Below are positions 1 to 9,069 of a stretch of DNA of 64,000 nucleotides, one piece after another. Every line of letters starts with the position of its first letter. Within the stretch, counting starts at the first letter, position 1. The DNA comes from Microbulbifer harenosus. GTDB taxonomy: Bacteria > Pseudomonadota > Gammaproteobacteria > Pseudomonadales > Cellvibrionaceae. The DNA is taken from positions 124,001-188,000 of the forward strand of contig NZ_VANI01000002.1 in NCBI RefSeq assembly GCF_005771435.1, written 5' to 3'. Made by a program: the position numbers and the translations under genes. The notes under the pieces were generated by a model. It saw only the letters and a list, made by a program, of their open reading frames with translations. It was not told the DNA's origin and did no database searches.

Positions 1-2756
1 TGATTCCCCACAGCCGCGCCGCTGATTTCACACTGGCCCTGGGTTTGCGCGATGTTGCGGTGGCGGAGCAGCACAACCTGGTGCCCACGGTGGTGAGCGA
101 TGACCTGCGCCAGTGGTTGAATCAGAGCATCGGCAAGAACAACAAGGGCCGTATTCCCAGCGCCGGATTTGTGTACCGCGGCTACAGCTATCGCGAAGGG
201 GAAGATCGGGACCTGTTGGCGCTCGGTCAACACGAATTCCGCCATACGGTGCAGTTGCAGGCGGATATTGCGGACAGCAGCCTGGAGTACGCCCCCGGTT
301 GGCCGGTGGCGAAGAATGTGGACGGACATCTCGGTATCAACGACCGCGACGTGCTGGTCGTGGCGCCGCGGGCGCGACTCTGGCATGTGGATGGCGCCAA
401 TATCGCGGTGCGTGTATCGCCGGAGGAAACCGGCTCGCGCCTCGATGTGCGCGCGGAACTGGCGGGCCCGGCGGCGGACGGCCTCAAGCTGTTGCGGGAG
501 TCGCCGCTGCGGGACAAACTCGGCAAGGCGTTCGATCACTGGACGCTGGATGGTGCTATGCAGGGTGCCCTGCACATTGCCCAGCCTCTCGGCGGTGCGG
601 ATGTCGCGTCCAGTCAGCAGATCGACCTGCAACTGAGCGATGCGCACCTGAAGTTGCAGAACCTGAAACTCGATGTCGAACAGCTGAACGGCAATCTGCG
701 CTATCACAGCGTTGAAGGACTCAAAGGATCTACCTTTCAGGGGCAGCTGTGGGGGCAGCCGCTGAAGGCGTCCATTCAGCACCTGGGTGAAGGTGAGGAG
801 CGCGATACCCAGGTGGTGGTGCGCGGCCAGGCGAACACCGAAAGCGTCGCGCAGTGGAGTGGCCGCCCTGAGCTGCAGTGGCTCGACGGCGCCCTTGATT
901 ACACCGCGCGTATCACCATTCCCGCCAGCGCCAGGCACAAACCCTACGGTGCAGTGCTGGAACTGCAATCGGATCTCGAACAGGTGGCGGTGAACTTGCC
1001 TGCGCCCCTGACCAAACCCTCGGGACAGAAATCCCGCTTCGTGCTGCGGGTGCCCATCGGCGACCAGGGCAACCTGTATCACCTCAGTTACGGCGAGCAC
1101 CTGCAGGGGCAGATCTGGCAGGTGGACGGCCAGCTGGAGCGCGCCGCCATTGCTCTGAATGCAGAGGCAAAACTGCCGCCGTCGCCAGGTATCGCGATTG
1201 TCGGCGACCTGCCGCTGATTGACCTGCCGCTGTGGAAAGATGCACTCGCGATCTACACGGATGAAAAGACCGAGGTGGCGACGGCGAGCACCACAGAGCA
1301 TGTCGCCGCCACTGAGACAGATGGGCATTCTGCGGAGCCGGACGCTACCCGGGAGGAAATGGTGGATGCCCGCCGCCTGCCCATTACCCTGGATCTCAGT
1401 ACGGATCTGCTGCGTATTTCCGAGTCCGCTCAGATCGACAATATCCAGGTGAGCGGTCGCGGACTCGGCGAGGACTGGCAGCTCCAGTTTGAGAGCGAAA
1501 CCGCCAGTGGTGAACTCTCCGGCATGCTGCACGCCAGTACGCCACTGCAGCTCAGGCTCAAGCATCTGCGCCTGCCGGCGATGAGCGGAAACAAATCGGA
1601 TGAGGAGGGCGCCGCGGAGCACGCTGCCCCTCCAGCGGATCGCTGGCAGGGATTCGATTTCGCCAGCCTTCCAAATGTGGACTTCAGTGCCGAGCAATTG
1701 TGGTTGGGCGAGGAGTCCATGGGCCCCTGGTCCTTCCGCGTGCGGCCGTCGGCGGAGCGCCTGGTGGTGAGTGAAATTCGCGGCGCCATGCGCGGTATCC
1801 AGATCGAGGGGCGCGGCGAAGGGGATAACCGTCTCGGTGCGCAGTTGATGTGGATGCGCGATGACGCCGGTCGCGAGTCGTCGCAGTTTATTGGCCGTCT
1901 GAACGGCGGCAACCTCGGAGACGTACTGCAGGCTTGGGGGCAGGAGGCGGCGATTGAGAGCCGCAGCGCGGTGTTTGATACCGCGCTGCGCTGGAGTGGT
2001 TCCCCCGCCATGGTGAACCCCGGCAGCCTCAATGGCGAGATCCGTATCGATATCCGCGACGGCCGTTTCCTGCGCGCCAGCGATAGCGCCGGTACTTCGC
2101 TGCTGCGGTTGCTGTCTCTGTTCAACTTTGATACCTGGGCGCGGCGCCTGCGTCTGGACTTTTCCGATCTGGTACAGAGCGGCCTGACGTTTGACCAGGT
2201 ACACGGTGAGGTATTTTTCGAGGGCGATGGCGAACTGCTGATCGCGGTGCCGATCCAGGTGGTGGGCCCCACCAGTGAATTGCAGATGGCGGGCCGCGTA
2301 AACCTGCAGCGGGAAGATCTGAACTTGACCCTGGTGGCGACGCTGCCGGTGGGCAACAATCTGGCCTTCGTGGCTGCGCTCGCCGGTGGCCTGCCGGCGG
2401 CAGCGGGGGTTTACCTGATCAGCAAGGTGTTCAAGAAACAGGTAGATCGCGTGGCCAGCGTAAGCTATCGCATCAACGGCGAGTGGTCCGACCCGGAAGT
2501 GCGCTTCGACCGTCTGTTTGACGATGGTGCTGCGGACCGGGAGGGCGAGAGCGCCATCGCCGAGCGCCAGCAGGAAATAGATGAGCGCCAGCGGCAAATG
2601 GCCGAGGCTGCGGCACGTGAACAGGCCGCAGAAACCCCGGATTCTGCCAGTCCCGGGCCCGCGGCCCGCGGAGAGCCCCCGGTGTCGGCTGCACCCGGCG
2701 GAGGCCCGCAGCAGTGGGCACCGGAAGGGCGCGCGCTACCGCTGGGTGCGGGTTAA
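1..2756 (+). CDS. yhdP: YhdP-family AsmA-like envelope protein, C-terminal part (cut by left edge)
   Basis: The frame enters from the left edge without a stop or a convincing start, so only the last ~917 residues are visible; family members are usually about 1,250-1,300 residues. What is seen is a long beta-rich protein of the YhdP/TIGR02099 type: a DUF3971-like first half, an AsmA-like second half, a hydrophobic stretch near the end (LPAAAGVYLISKVF) and a Glu/Gln/Ala-rich tail after it. Proteins of this family are anchored in the inner membrane, span the periplasm and help carry phospholipid to the outer membrane. The missing N-terminus should hold the membrane anchor. The family call rests on overall sequence character and length. 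The gene ends 93 bases before the next start, with no terminator visible. Confidence 0.85.
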   Translation, partial: IPHSRAADFTLALGLRDVAVAEQHNLVPTVVSDDLRQWLNQSIGKNNKGRIPSAGFVYRGYSYREGEDRDLLALGQHEFRHTVQLQADIADSSLEYAPGWPVAKNVDGHLGINDRDVLVVAPRARLWHVDGANIAVRVSPEETGSRLDVRAELAGPAADGLKLLRESPLRDKLGKAFDHWTLDGAMQGALHIAQPLGGADVASSQQIDLQLSDAHLKLQNLKLDVEQLNGNLRYHSVEGLKGSTFQGQLWGQPLKASIQHLGEGEERDTQVVVRGQANTESVAQWSGRPELQWLDGALDYTARITIPASARHKPYGAVLELQSDLEQVAVNLPAPLTKPSGQKSRFVLRVPIGDQGNLYHLSYGEHLQGQIWQVDGQLERAAIALNAEAKLPPSPGIAIVGDLPLIDLPLWKDALAIYTDEKTEVATASTTEHVAATETDGHSAEPDATREEMVDARRLPITLDLSTDLLRISESAQIDNIQVSGRGLGEDWQLQFESETASGELSGMLHASTPLQLRLKHLRLPAMSGNKSDEEGAAEHAAPPADRWQGFDFASLPNVDFSAEQLWLGEESMGPWSFRVRPSAERLVVSEIRGAMRGIQIEGRGEGDNRLGAQLMWMRDDAGRESSQFIGRLNGGNLGDVLQAWGQEAAIESRSAVFDTALRWSGSPAMVNPGSLNGEIRIDIRDGRFLRASDSAGTSLLRLLSLFNFDTWARRLRLDFSDLVQSGLTFDQVHGEVFFEGDGELLIAVPIQVVGPTSELQMAGRVNLQREDLNLTLVATLPVGNNLAFVAALAGGLPAAAGVYLISKVFKKQVDRVASVSYRINGEWSDPEVRFDRLFDDGAADREGESAIAERQQEIDERQRQMAEAAAREQAAETPDSASPGPAARGEPPVSAAPGGGPQQWAPEGRALPLGAG

Positions 2757-2849
2757 TGGTTGCAATAACCGAATAATTATTCGATATTGGCGTTTCTCAG
2801 TAAAAATAATGACAGAAGAATAAAAAACACTATCAGAGGTTCGTTGCCA

Positions 2850-3689
2850 ATGACTGAGGTGGTCTCTTTGGTCGGTATTTCCGTTAACCGCTATACGCTG
2901 TTCAAACTGTTCAAATACACCGTCTATTGTCTGCTGGCTTACAATGTTTACGCCTTCTTCGTAGAAAACCACGTCGCTGCGGGTACGATCTTCGCGGACG
3001 GGGTCAGCCTCGGCAAGATCATCGAAGCCTACAACGACTCCATCGACACACTGGCCTGGGTTCTGCTTCTCATGGTGTTCGAGCTGGAAACCTGGGTGCT
3101 GTCGGACGCAAGACTGAAAGGCGGCACCAAGTGGCTATTGAACGCCGTGTCTGCCTTCTGTTACGTCTTTATCGTTTATTCCTTTTACGGCTATGTCTCG
3201 GAGATGGTGTCGCTGACACATCTGCTGCCGATGGCGGGCAGTGCTTGTGATGTGGCGGCGGGCGGCGGCTGGTCGGTGGTGCTGGAGCAGGACGATTACA
3301 CGCCGCTGACGGTGGCGAACTGCGGCTCACTGGCGGATGTGCATTTGCTGCGTCTCGCGGACGCGCAGATTGTGGGAGACGCGTCTGTGTGGCGGGAGAT
3401 TCAGTGGCTGGCGTGGGTGGATGTGATCAATGCCGGTGCCTGGCTACTAGTGGTGGCGATCCTGGCCTTTGATGTTTGGCTGCAACTGCGCCACGAACTG
3501 TCCGATGCCATTATGCGCTACTCGCAGATTGTAAAAGGGCTGCTGTATTTCACCCTGCTGATCTGTGCCATCTACTGGGGCTACAGCGGCAGCTTGCTGG
3601 AGTTCTGGGATGCCTTCCTGTGGCTGGTGGCGTTCTTCTTTATCGAGATGAATCTGTTTGAGTGGCAGGCGGAAACCAGCGCGGAGTGA
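2850..3689 (+). CDS. Six-helix membrane protein of unknown function
   Basis: A 279-residue protein I do not recognise. About six hydrophobic helices are visible: near residues 15-38, 65-85, 95-120, 190-215, 230-250 and 255-275. Between helices 3 and 4 is a ~60-residue polar loop with two cysteines (SACDVA and ANCGSL) that could form a disulfide if the loop is periplasmic. The ATG at 2850 is preferred because AGAGG lies nine bases upstream; an in-frame TTG at 2787 would add 21 mostly polar residues without a good ribosome site. It follows the YhdP gene on the same strand and may be cotranscribed with it. Downstream is the palindromic element at 3735-3920, facing ppiC. No function is proposed. 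Confidence 0.8.
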   Translation: MTEVVSLVGISVNRYTLFKLFKYTVYCLLAYNVYAFFVENHVAAGTIFADGVSLGKIIEAYNDSIDTLAWVLLLMVFELETWVLSDARLKGGTKWLLNAVSAFCYVFIVYSFYGYVSEMVSLTHLLPMAGSACDVAAGGGWSVVLEQDDYTPLTVANCGSLADVHLLRLADAQIVGDASVWREIQWLAWVDVINAGAWLLVVAILAFDVWLQLRHELSDAIMRYSQIVKGLLYFTLLICAIYWGYSGSLLEFWDAFLWLVAFFFIEMNLFEWQAETSAE

Positions 3690-3734
3690 GCCTGGCTAGT
3701 CGAGTGAGTTCTTCGTAAGACAGACCTGTGGCGC

Positions 3735-3920
3735 CAAGGTGCTGGTGCGAGTATTTCGAATCGCTGTGAATACCCGCAAGCGGGCCCGGCCGCCAATCAA
3801 AGATTGGCGTCGTTAGGCTGCTCGCGAAGCAGTGCTTCGCATACGATTGCCTAACCCAAATACGCTCCGGCGCCGCCATCCATGGCGACGACGGTTCGAA
3901 ATACTCGCACCAGCACCTTG
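3735..3920. repeat. Palindromic three-arm repeat, copy A (with extra internal hairpins)
   Basis: The outer arms 3735-3760 and 3895-3920 are perfect 26-base inverted repeats. Just inside the left arm is CGCTGTGAATAC, shared with copy C (53959-54070) and, in changed form, copy B (10427-10541). Just inside the right arm is a CCGCCATCCATGGCG-like hairpin, matching the second inner hairpin of the other copies. About 90 bases with their own hairpins (GCCAATC/GATTGGC, GCGAAGCA/TGCTTCGC, TTAGGC/GCCTAA) are present only here, as though a second small element had landed inside. It lies between the 3' ends of convergent genes. Confidence 0.85.
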
Positions 3921-3974
3921 TCTTAACTTCGACCCATTGCGCTCTTATCACTGAGCCGTTGCGGAAAATCGTTA

Positions 3975-4256
3975 CTAGTCTTTACGGCTGGTCACTTCCA
4001 GCAGGTGATACCCGAACTGGGTTTTCACCGGGCCGTGCACCTTGTTCAGCTCCTCATTGAACACCACCTTGTCGAATTCCGGCACCATCTGACCCTGGCT
4101 GAATTCACCCAGATCACCGCCGCTGCGGCCTGAAGGGCACTTGGAATATTGCTGGGCGATCTTTCCGAAATCCGCACCGTCTTCAATCTGCTTTTTCAGA
4201 TCCTGACACTGGGCTTCGCTTTCTACGAGAATGTGGCGGGCTGTTGCTTTTGGCAC
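3975..4256 (-). CDS. ppiC: Parvulin-type peptidyl-prolyl cis-trans isomerase
   Basis: A 93-residue stand-alone parvulin domain, the normal length for PpiC. It has the expected features in order: ARHILV at the start, the CPSGRSGGDLGEF loop, MVPEFDKVVF, and the closing GPVKTQFGYHLLEV strand. There is no signal peptide, so it should act in the cytoplasm, unlike SurA or PpiD. Parvulins speed cis/trans isomerisation of X-Pro bonds during folding. The gene stands alone between the palindromic repeat and the YpfJ-type gene; the 127-base gap upstream is ample for its own promoter. Confidence 0.95.
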   Translation of the reverse strand: MPKATARHILVESEAQCQDLKKQIEDGADFGKIAQQYSKCPSGRSGGDLGEFSQGQMVPEFDKVVFNEELNKVHGPVKTQFGYHLLEVTSRKD

Positions 4257-4383
4257 GGGGATCTCCTTTTCTTGGAGTGAATAAAATTTTGAGGGCAGGA
4301 GCTTAGTAGGTGAAAAGCCCTACGGCTAGTCGATTTTGATTCTGTTCTGTGCTTTCTCAGCACACTACGAAGAACTTAAATAA

Positions 4384-5292
4384 TTACTGCCCGGATAACG
4401 CCGCAAATGTATTGCACTTGTTCACGTCGCCGCTGGTGAACCCCTGTTTGAACCAGTAGGCCCGTTGTTCCGCGCTGCCGTGGGTAAAGGCGTCGGGGGA
4501 AACGGCGCGGCCGGCGCGGCGTTGCAGGTGGTCGTCGCCCACCGCGGCGGCGGCGCGCAGGCCTTCTTCGATATCACCGGGCTCCAGCATGTCGCGGTCG
4601 CGGTGCGCATAGAAGGCCCAGACACCGGCAAAGCAGTCTGCCTGCAACTCCAGCATCACCGACAGCCGGTTGGCCGTCACCTTGTCCGATTGCATCCGCG
4701 CCTGTTGCACCTTCTCCGAAGTGCCCAGAAGGTTCTGCACATGGTGGCCCACTTCGTGGGCGATCACATAGGCGAAGGCAAAATCGCCCGGTGCGCCCAA
4801 CTGCTTCAGCTCGTTCAGGAAACTGAGGTCCAGGTACACCTTGCCATCACCGGGGCAGTAAAACGGCCCCACCGCGGCGGAACTGAGGCCGCAGGCAGAG
4901 CGCACCGCATCGGTATAGAGCACCAGCTTCGGTGCGGTGTACTCGGAGCCGGCCTGTTCGAAAAGCTCCCCCCAGGTATCCTCGGTATCCGCGAGCACCA
5001 CCGAGACGAACTGCGCCACTTCATCATCCGCACCCGCAGCACCTGGCGCCGTCTGCGAGTCCGGGCCAAGGCCCGGTGGCTCCGTGCCTGGCGTGCCGGT
5101 GAACAGGTTGCCGCCGAAGTAATAAAGCGCCGCCAGCGCCAGCAGAATCAGCCAACCCTTTTTGCTCCGCAGCAGAAATGGTGCCAGTGCCAGCAGATTG
5201 CCAGGGCCGCCACCCAAGCCGCCGCCACCGGGCGCGGGTTCTCCGCGGCGATCCTCCACATTCGAACTTCTGCGACCCTGACGCCAGCGCAT
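4384..5292 (-). CDS. ypfJ: YpfJ-family neutral zinc metallopeptidase, membrane-anchored
   Basis: A 302-residue protein matching the YpfJ/KPN_02809 neutral zinc metallopeptidase family. A charged, Gly-rich N-terminus (residues 1-35) precedes one transmembrane helix (about 46-64), then a Pro/Gly linker and the protease domain. The zinc site HEVGHH is at residues 179-184, with E180 as the presumed general base; a downstream ELQADCFAG segment supplies the third ligand region typical of the family. The single helix suggests an inner-membrane anchor. The physiological substrate of this family is not established. It is monocistronic here, diverging from the LON-domain gene across a 180-base gap. Confidence 0.93.
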   Translation of the reverse strand: MRWRQGRRSSNVEDRRGEPAPGGGGLGGGPGNLLALAPFLLRSKKGWLILLALAALYYFGGNLFTGTPGTEPPGLGPDSQTAPGAAGADDEVAQFVSVVLADTEDTWGELFEQAGSEYTAPKLVLYTDAVRSACGLSSAAVGPFYCPGDGKVYLDLSFLNELKQLGAPGDFAFAYVIAHEVGHHVQNLLGTSEKVQQARMQSDKVTANRLSVMLELQADCFAGVWAFYAHRDRDMLEPGDIEEGLRAAAAVGDDHLQRRAGRAVSPDAFTHGSAEQRAYWFKQGFTSGDVNKCNTFAALSGQ

Positions 5293-5420
5293 GGTGCACC
5301 TCTATGATTCACATCCGCGTATTGACTTCAGCATAGAACAGCTGGCGCGGATTTCCGTTTTATCTTCGCGACCATATCCTTACCCAGTAGCTGGCAGTGG
5401 TATCTTTGTCGCCTTATACG

Positions 5421-5442
5421 GCCCATTCTGGGCCGAATGGGC
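5421..5442. other. Hairpin upstream of the LON-domain gene
   Basis: GCCCATTC (5421-5428) and GAATGGGC (5435-5442) form an 8-base-pair stem with a 6-base loop, about 30 bases before the TTG start at 5473. It has no T-run and is not a terminator. It could be an operator or a leader hairpin; nothing else supports either. Confidence 0.4.
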
Positions 5443-5472
5443 TGTTGATGAATTGATCGCGGGGCGGATATT

Positions 5473-6048
5473 TTGTCGCTGATTCCACTTTTCCCTCTCC
5501 ACATGGCGTTGTTTCCAGGCGTGACCCTGCCGTTGCGGATTTTTGAACAGCGCTACCTGCGTCTTGTGAGTGAGTCCCTAAAGACGGACACCGGCTTCGG
5601 CGTCGCGCTGATCCGCAGTGGTCGCGAGGTTGGGCCGGCGGAAGTCTGGCCCATCGGACTCTATGTGCGCATTGTCGACTGGAGTCAGGGCGAGGAGGGG
5701 TTGTTGCATATCGAGGTGACAGGACAGTCGCGTTTCCGCGTGCTGGAAACCTACAGCGAGGACGACGGCCTGCTGATGGCGGATGTGGAGTGGTTGCCGG
5801 ATGAGGAGTCCCACCCGGTGCCCGACAGCTGTGACGGTCTGCTCGCGGTGCTGAACGAACTGAAGCAGCATGCGGCGATACTTGCGCTGAAGTTTGCGCC
5901 GGTGGAGAGCGCCGAGGCGCTGTCGTGGCAGCTGGCGCAGCTATTGCCACTGGACGACGCGGTGCGGCTGGAACTGTTGGCCAGCCACGACCCTCTGGAG
6001 CGGCTCGCGCACATTGCCGCCAACCTGGATCGGTGGGCCAGGCAGTAA
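5473..6048 (+). CDS. LON peptidase substrate-binding-domain protein
   Basis: A 191-residue protein consisting of the N-terminal LON (PUA-like) domain alone, without the AAA+ or protease parts of Lon. The opening PLFPLHMALFPGVTLPLRIFEQRY is the hallmark of this family, and the length is normal for the stand-alone form. It probably binds unfolded or specific client proteins; no enzyme activity is expected. The start is a TTG at 5473 with GGGGCGG a few bases upstream; the next in-frame ATG would remove the conserved opening, so TTG is favoured. It precedes the DUF2339 gene on the same strand, 165 bases away. Confidence 0.93.
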   Translation: MSLIPLFPLHMALFPGVTLPLRIFEQRYLRLVSESLKTDTGFGVALIRSGREVGPAEVWPIGLYVRIVDWSQGEEGLLHIEVTGQSRFRVLETYSEDDGLLMADVEWLPDEESHPVPDSCDGLLAVLNELKQHAAILALKFAPVESAEALSWQLAQLLPLDDAVRLELLASHDPLERLAHIAANLDRWARQ

Positions 6049-6213
6049 ACCGACACCGGGCGCCGGCCGGTGGCGAGCCCTTGAAATGTCAGCGAGTCCG
6101 CGTGTGCACGCTGCTATTTCTGGGGGGACGAGCGGAACTATCAAGGCGATATCGCTGATCGCCGGGTCAATAAGCGGACAGCGAATAACGATAAACGGCT
6201 GTTTTGGGGGCGT

Positions 6214-8892
6214 ATGGACAATCTGGTGTTACTCGGCGTGCTGCTGATTCTGACGGTGGTCGTCGGTTCTTTCCTGGGGATTTTTGCCTTTGCCGAAGTG
6301 AAAAGCCTGCGCGGTGAAGTGCGCCGGTTGCGGCAGGCGGTTGAGTTGGCATCCGGCAATGCGCCTGCTGCCGGCCGCACTGCTGCGACTTCTCCGGCAC
6401 AAGTTTCACCGGGCGGTGCGGCTGCCCCTGAACCCCGTGTTGCCGGAGGGTTACCGCCGCGCGCCAATGTGCCTGAGCAGGCGCCGCCCGACGAGCCGGC
6501 CCCGCCAGAGCCGGTTGCGGCCGCCGGATCTGCTGCGCGCACAGAACCATCCCGGGCGGCGGTTGCAGTGCCCGCTGGCGATACTTTCTGGGAGCGCATG
6601 CAGCAGAACTGGATGGTGTGGCTCGGTGGTGCCTGTGTGGCGCTGTCGGGAGTTTTTCTTGCGCGCTATGGCATCGAGCAGGGGCTGCTGGGCCCGCGGG
6701 TGCGGGTAGCGCTGGGGCTCATAACTGCGCTGGCCTTGTATGTCGCTTCCGAAGTGTTGCGGCGTCGAACCGGCGGCAGCCATCCCACCTTTGCCGCGCT
6801 GGCGGGTGGCGGCGCCATTACGGCCTTCGCCGCCATCCTCTCAGCGGTCCATTTGTACCAGCTGTTTGAGCCAGGCCCCGCCTTCGCCATGTTGGCTCTG
6901 GTGGCGCTCGTCACCATGTGGCTGGCGCGGCTGCACGGCCCTGTGCTGGCGGGCATCGGCATGCTCGGTGCTTACTCGGTGCCGATACTGGTGTCCACCG
7001 GCGGCGGCAATGTGCTCGGCGCCATGGTGTACGCGCTGATCATCACCACCTCGGTGCTGTTGCTGCTGCGCCATGTGTATCGCAACTGGCTGTGGTTTGG
7101 GCTGCTTGCGGGCGCGCTGGCCTGGTGGCTGATCTCGATGTTCGGGCACCAGGCCGACAGCTGGCGGGGGCCCTATCTGGCAGCGTTGGCGTACCTGTTG
7201 CTCGCCGTCGTATCCGGAGACTGGCTGCTGCAGCGGCGCGCTGGTGACGCTCGGGACGAGGCGGTTGCGGGCGCGAGTGGCGTTGATCCACTGCTGTTGC
7301 CCAGCCTGACGTTGCCGGTCGCGGCGCAGTGCCTGTCGATTTTCCGCGAAGGCTTTGTGTCCTCGTCCCTCACCTCCGCGCTCTGGGCCTGGAGCCCGCT
7401 GCCGCTGGTGCTGTTTGTTGCCGCCCGCCGCCGGGCCGCACTGGCGCCGCTTCCCTGGGTGCTGCTGCTGGGGCAGCTGGCGGCGTGGCTTGCGGGGAGA
7501 CTGGATCAGTGGGGAGAGGCATCGGTGCGGTTGCTGCCACTGCCCGCGGAACAGCAAGGGGGGTTCCTGGCGCTTCTCGCACTGACTGCGGTGCTGTTTT
7601 CCGCCTGTGCGCTGATCAATTTCCGCATGGGCATCGCCCGTTTCTGGTGGGCATCGCTGGCGGTGATGGCACCGCTGCTGTCGCTGCCGGTGGGGTATAT
7701 GCTGGCGGGGGACGCTCTGTCGCGCTATTGGTGGTGCCTGTACGCGGCGGTGTTCGGTGCGGTATTCCTGTATCTCGGCAGTCGCGGCGCCGGGCGCGGC
7801 TGGCACAAATCCATGGTGGTTTGGCTGTTTATTGCCGGGCATTTCGCATACAGCCTGGCGGCCTGTCTGTGGCTGGAGCAGGCGAGCCTGACGCTCGCCA
7901 TGGCGCTGCAACTGGTGTCGCTGGCGTGGATTATCCGTCGCTTTGACATGCCTGCACTGGGCTGGCTGTTGAAGGGCGTCCTGCTGCTGGTGGTGGTGCG
8001 TCTCACCTTGAATCCATGGCTGTTGAGCTACGGCGATAACAGCCACTGGTCCCTGTGGACTTATGGTGGCGCCGCGCTGTGCGCCTGGCTTGCCACCCGC
8101 ATCCTGCGGCATCCGCAGCCGGCTCTCGCGCGCTGGGCCGAAGCGGCGGCGCTGCACCTGCTGGTACTGACGCTCTGGGCTGAGAGTCGCTACTGGCTGT
8201 ACGACGGCCACGCTTTTGCCGCGGACTTCCGCTTTGCCGAAGCGGTAATCAATATGTGGCTGTTTGCCGGCCTGGGGCTGGTGTATTACCGCAAGAGTCT
8301 GCTTGCCGGCAGCTTCTCCCGCTGGTACGACGGCTACGGGCGTCTGCTGATGCTGGCGGCGGCGGTGAACTACCTGGGAATTCTGCTGGCCACCGCCGCC
8401 AGCGAGCCCTGGGTATGGCGCTCGGTGGGAGCGCGGCCACTGATAAATATGCTGTTGCCGGCATTTGCCGGCCCCGCACTGCTGGCGTGGCTGGTGCACC
8501 GCTGGTACCTACCGGGGGTGCGCCGGTTGGCAGGATTGGTGTCGGCGCTGGCCGCGTTTATCTGGATTTCGCTGGAAGTGCGCCACCTGTGGCAGGGCAA
8601 TATTCGCCTCGACAGCGCCACCGCAACCGGAGAGCTGTACACCTACTCGGCGGTGTGGCTGGCGCTTGCGGTAGCGGCGATCCTGATTGGCAGCTGGCGC
8701 GGCTGGCGCAGCTGTTACCGGGGTGGAATGGCGGTGCTTGCACTGGTGATCGTCAAGCTTTTCCTGGTGGATATGGCCGGACTGGAAGGGCTGTTGCGGG
8801 TGGCCTCATTTATGGGCATGGGACTGGCGCTGCTTGGCATCGCCTATCTCCACCAGAGGTTAGGGCACAGGCACCCCAGTCCCGGTCAATAA
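6214..8892 (+). CDS. DUF2339 polytopic membrane protein
   Basis: An 892-residue integral membrane protein of the DUF2339 group. One N-terminal helix (residues 1-25) is followed by a short helical segment, then a Pro/Ala-rich linker (about 50-115) and more than twenty closely spaced hydrophobic helices from about residue 130 to the end. Long multi-helix architecture with a low-complexity N-terminal linker is typical of the family; no catalytic motif is obvious and the function is unknown. ATG 6214 follows a G-rich stretch (TTGGGGGCGT) that can serve as ribosome site. It lies upstream of proA, 177 bases away, probably as a separate unit. Confidence 0.88.
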   Translation: MDNLVLLGVLLILTVVVGSFLGIFAFAEVKSLRGEVRRLRQAVELASGNAPAAGRTAATSPAQVSPGGAAAPEPRVAGGLPPRANVPEQAPPDEPAPPEPVAAAGSAARTEPSRAAVAVPAGDTFWERMQQNWMVWLGGACVALSGVFLARYGIEQGLLGPRVRVALGLITALALYVASEVLRRRTGGSHPTFAALAGGGAITAFAAILSAVHLYQLFEPGPAFAMLALVALVTMWLARLHGPVLAGIGMLGAYSVPILVSTGGGNVLGAMVYALIITTSVLLLLRHVYRNWLWFGLLAGALAWWLISMFGHQADSWRGPYLAALAYLLLAVVSGDWLLQRRAGDARDEAVAGASGVDPLLLPSLTLPVAAQCLSIFREGFVSSSLTSALWAWSPLPLVLFVAARRRAALAPLPWVLLLGQLAAWLAGRLDQWGEASVRLLPLPAEQQGGFLALLALTAVLFSACALINFRMGIARFWWASLAVMAPLLSLPVGYMLAGDALSRYWWCLYAAVFGAVFLYLGSRGAGRGWHKSMVVWLFIAGHFAYSLAACLWLEQASLTLAMALQLVSLAWIIRRFDMPALGWLLKGVLLLVVVRLTLNPWLLSYGDNSHWSLWTYGGAALCAWLATRILRHPQPALARWAEAAALHLLVLTLWAESRYWLYDGHAFAADFRFAEAVINMWLFAGLGLVYYRKSLLAGSFSRWYDGYGRLLMLAAAVNYLGILLATAASEPWVWRSVGARPLINMLLPAFAGPALLAWLVHRWYLPGVRRLAGLVSALAAFIWISLEVRHLWQGNIRLDSATATGELYTYSAVWLALAVAAILIGSWRGWRSCYRGGMAVLALVIVKLFLVDMAGLEGLLRVASFMGMGLALLGIAYLHQRLGHRHPSPGQ

Positions 8893-8952
8893 CACGAACA
8901 CGCCCGCTCCATATCAAACGGGAGTGGGGGCGGTATTCCCGCGAGGTTACGG

Positions 8953-8958
8953 TATACT
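8953..8958 (+). promoter_or_regulatory. Possible -10 box for proA
   Basis: TATACT, one mismatch from the sigma-70 consensus, lies about 110 bases before the proA start. No good -35 match is visible at 16-18 bases spacing, so this is a weak suggestion. Confidence 0.3.
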
Positions 8959-9069
8959 GCGCGGCCATTTTCCGCACGCGCCGTCGCGCGCGCAGCGAGA
9001 ACTGCGTGGAAAATAGATGGGATCGAGGCAAATCCCCGCGTTTTTGCATGAAATGAATGGAGATCAGTA

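Noticed and set aside
6841-8499. 552-codon open frame opposite the DUF2339 gene
   Set aside because: Gln/Arg-rich antisense product; the plus-strand frame encodes a coherent membrane protein.
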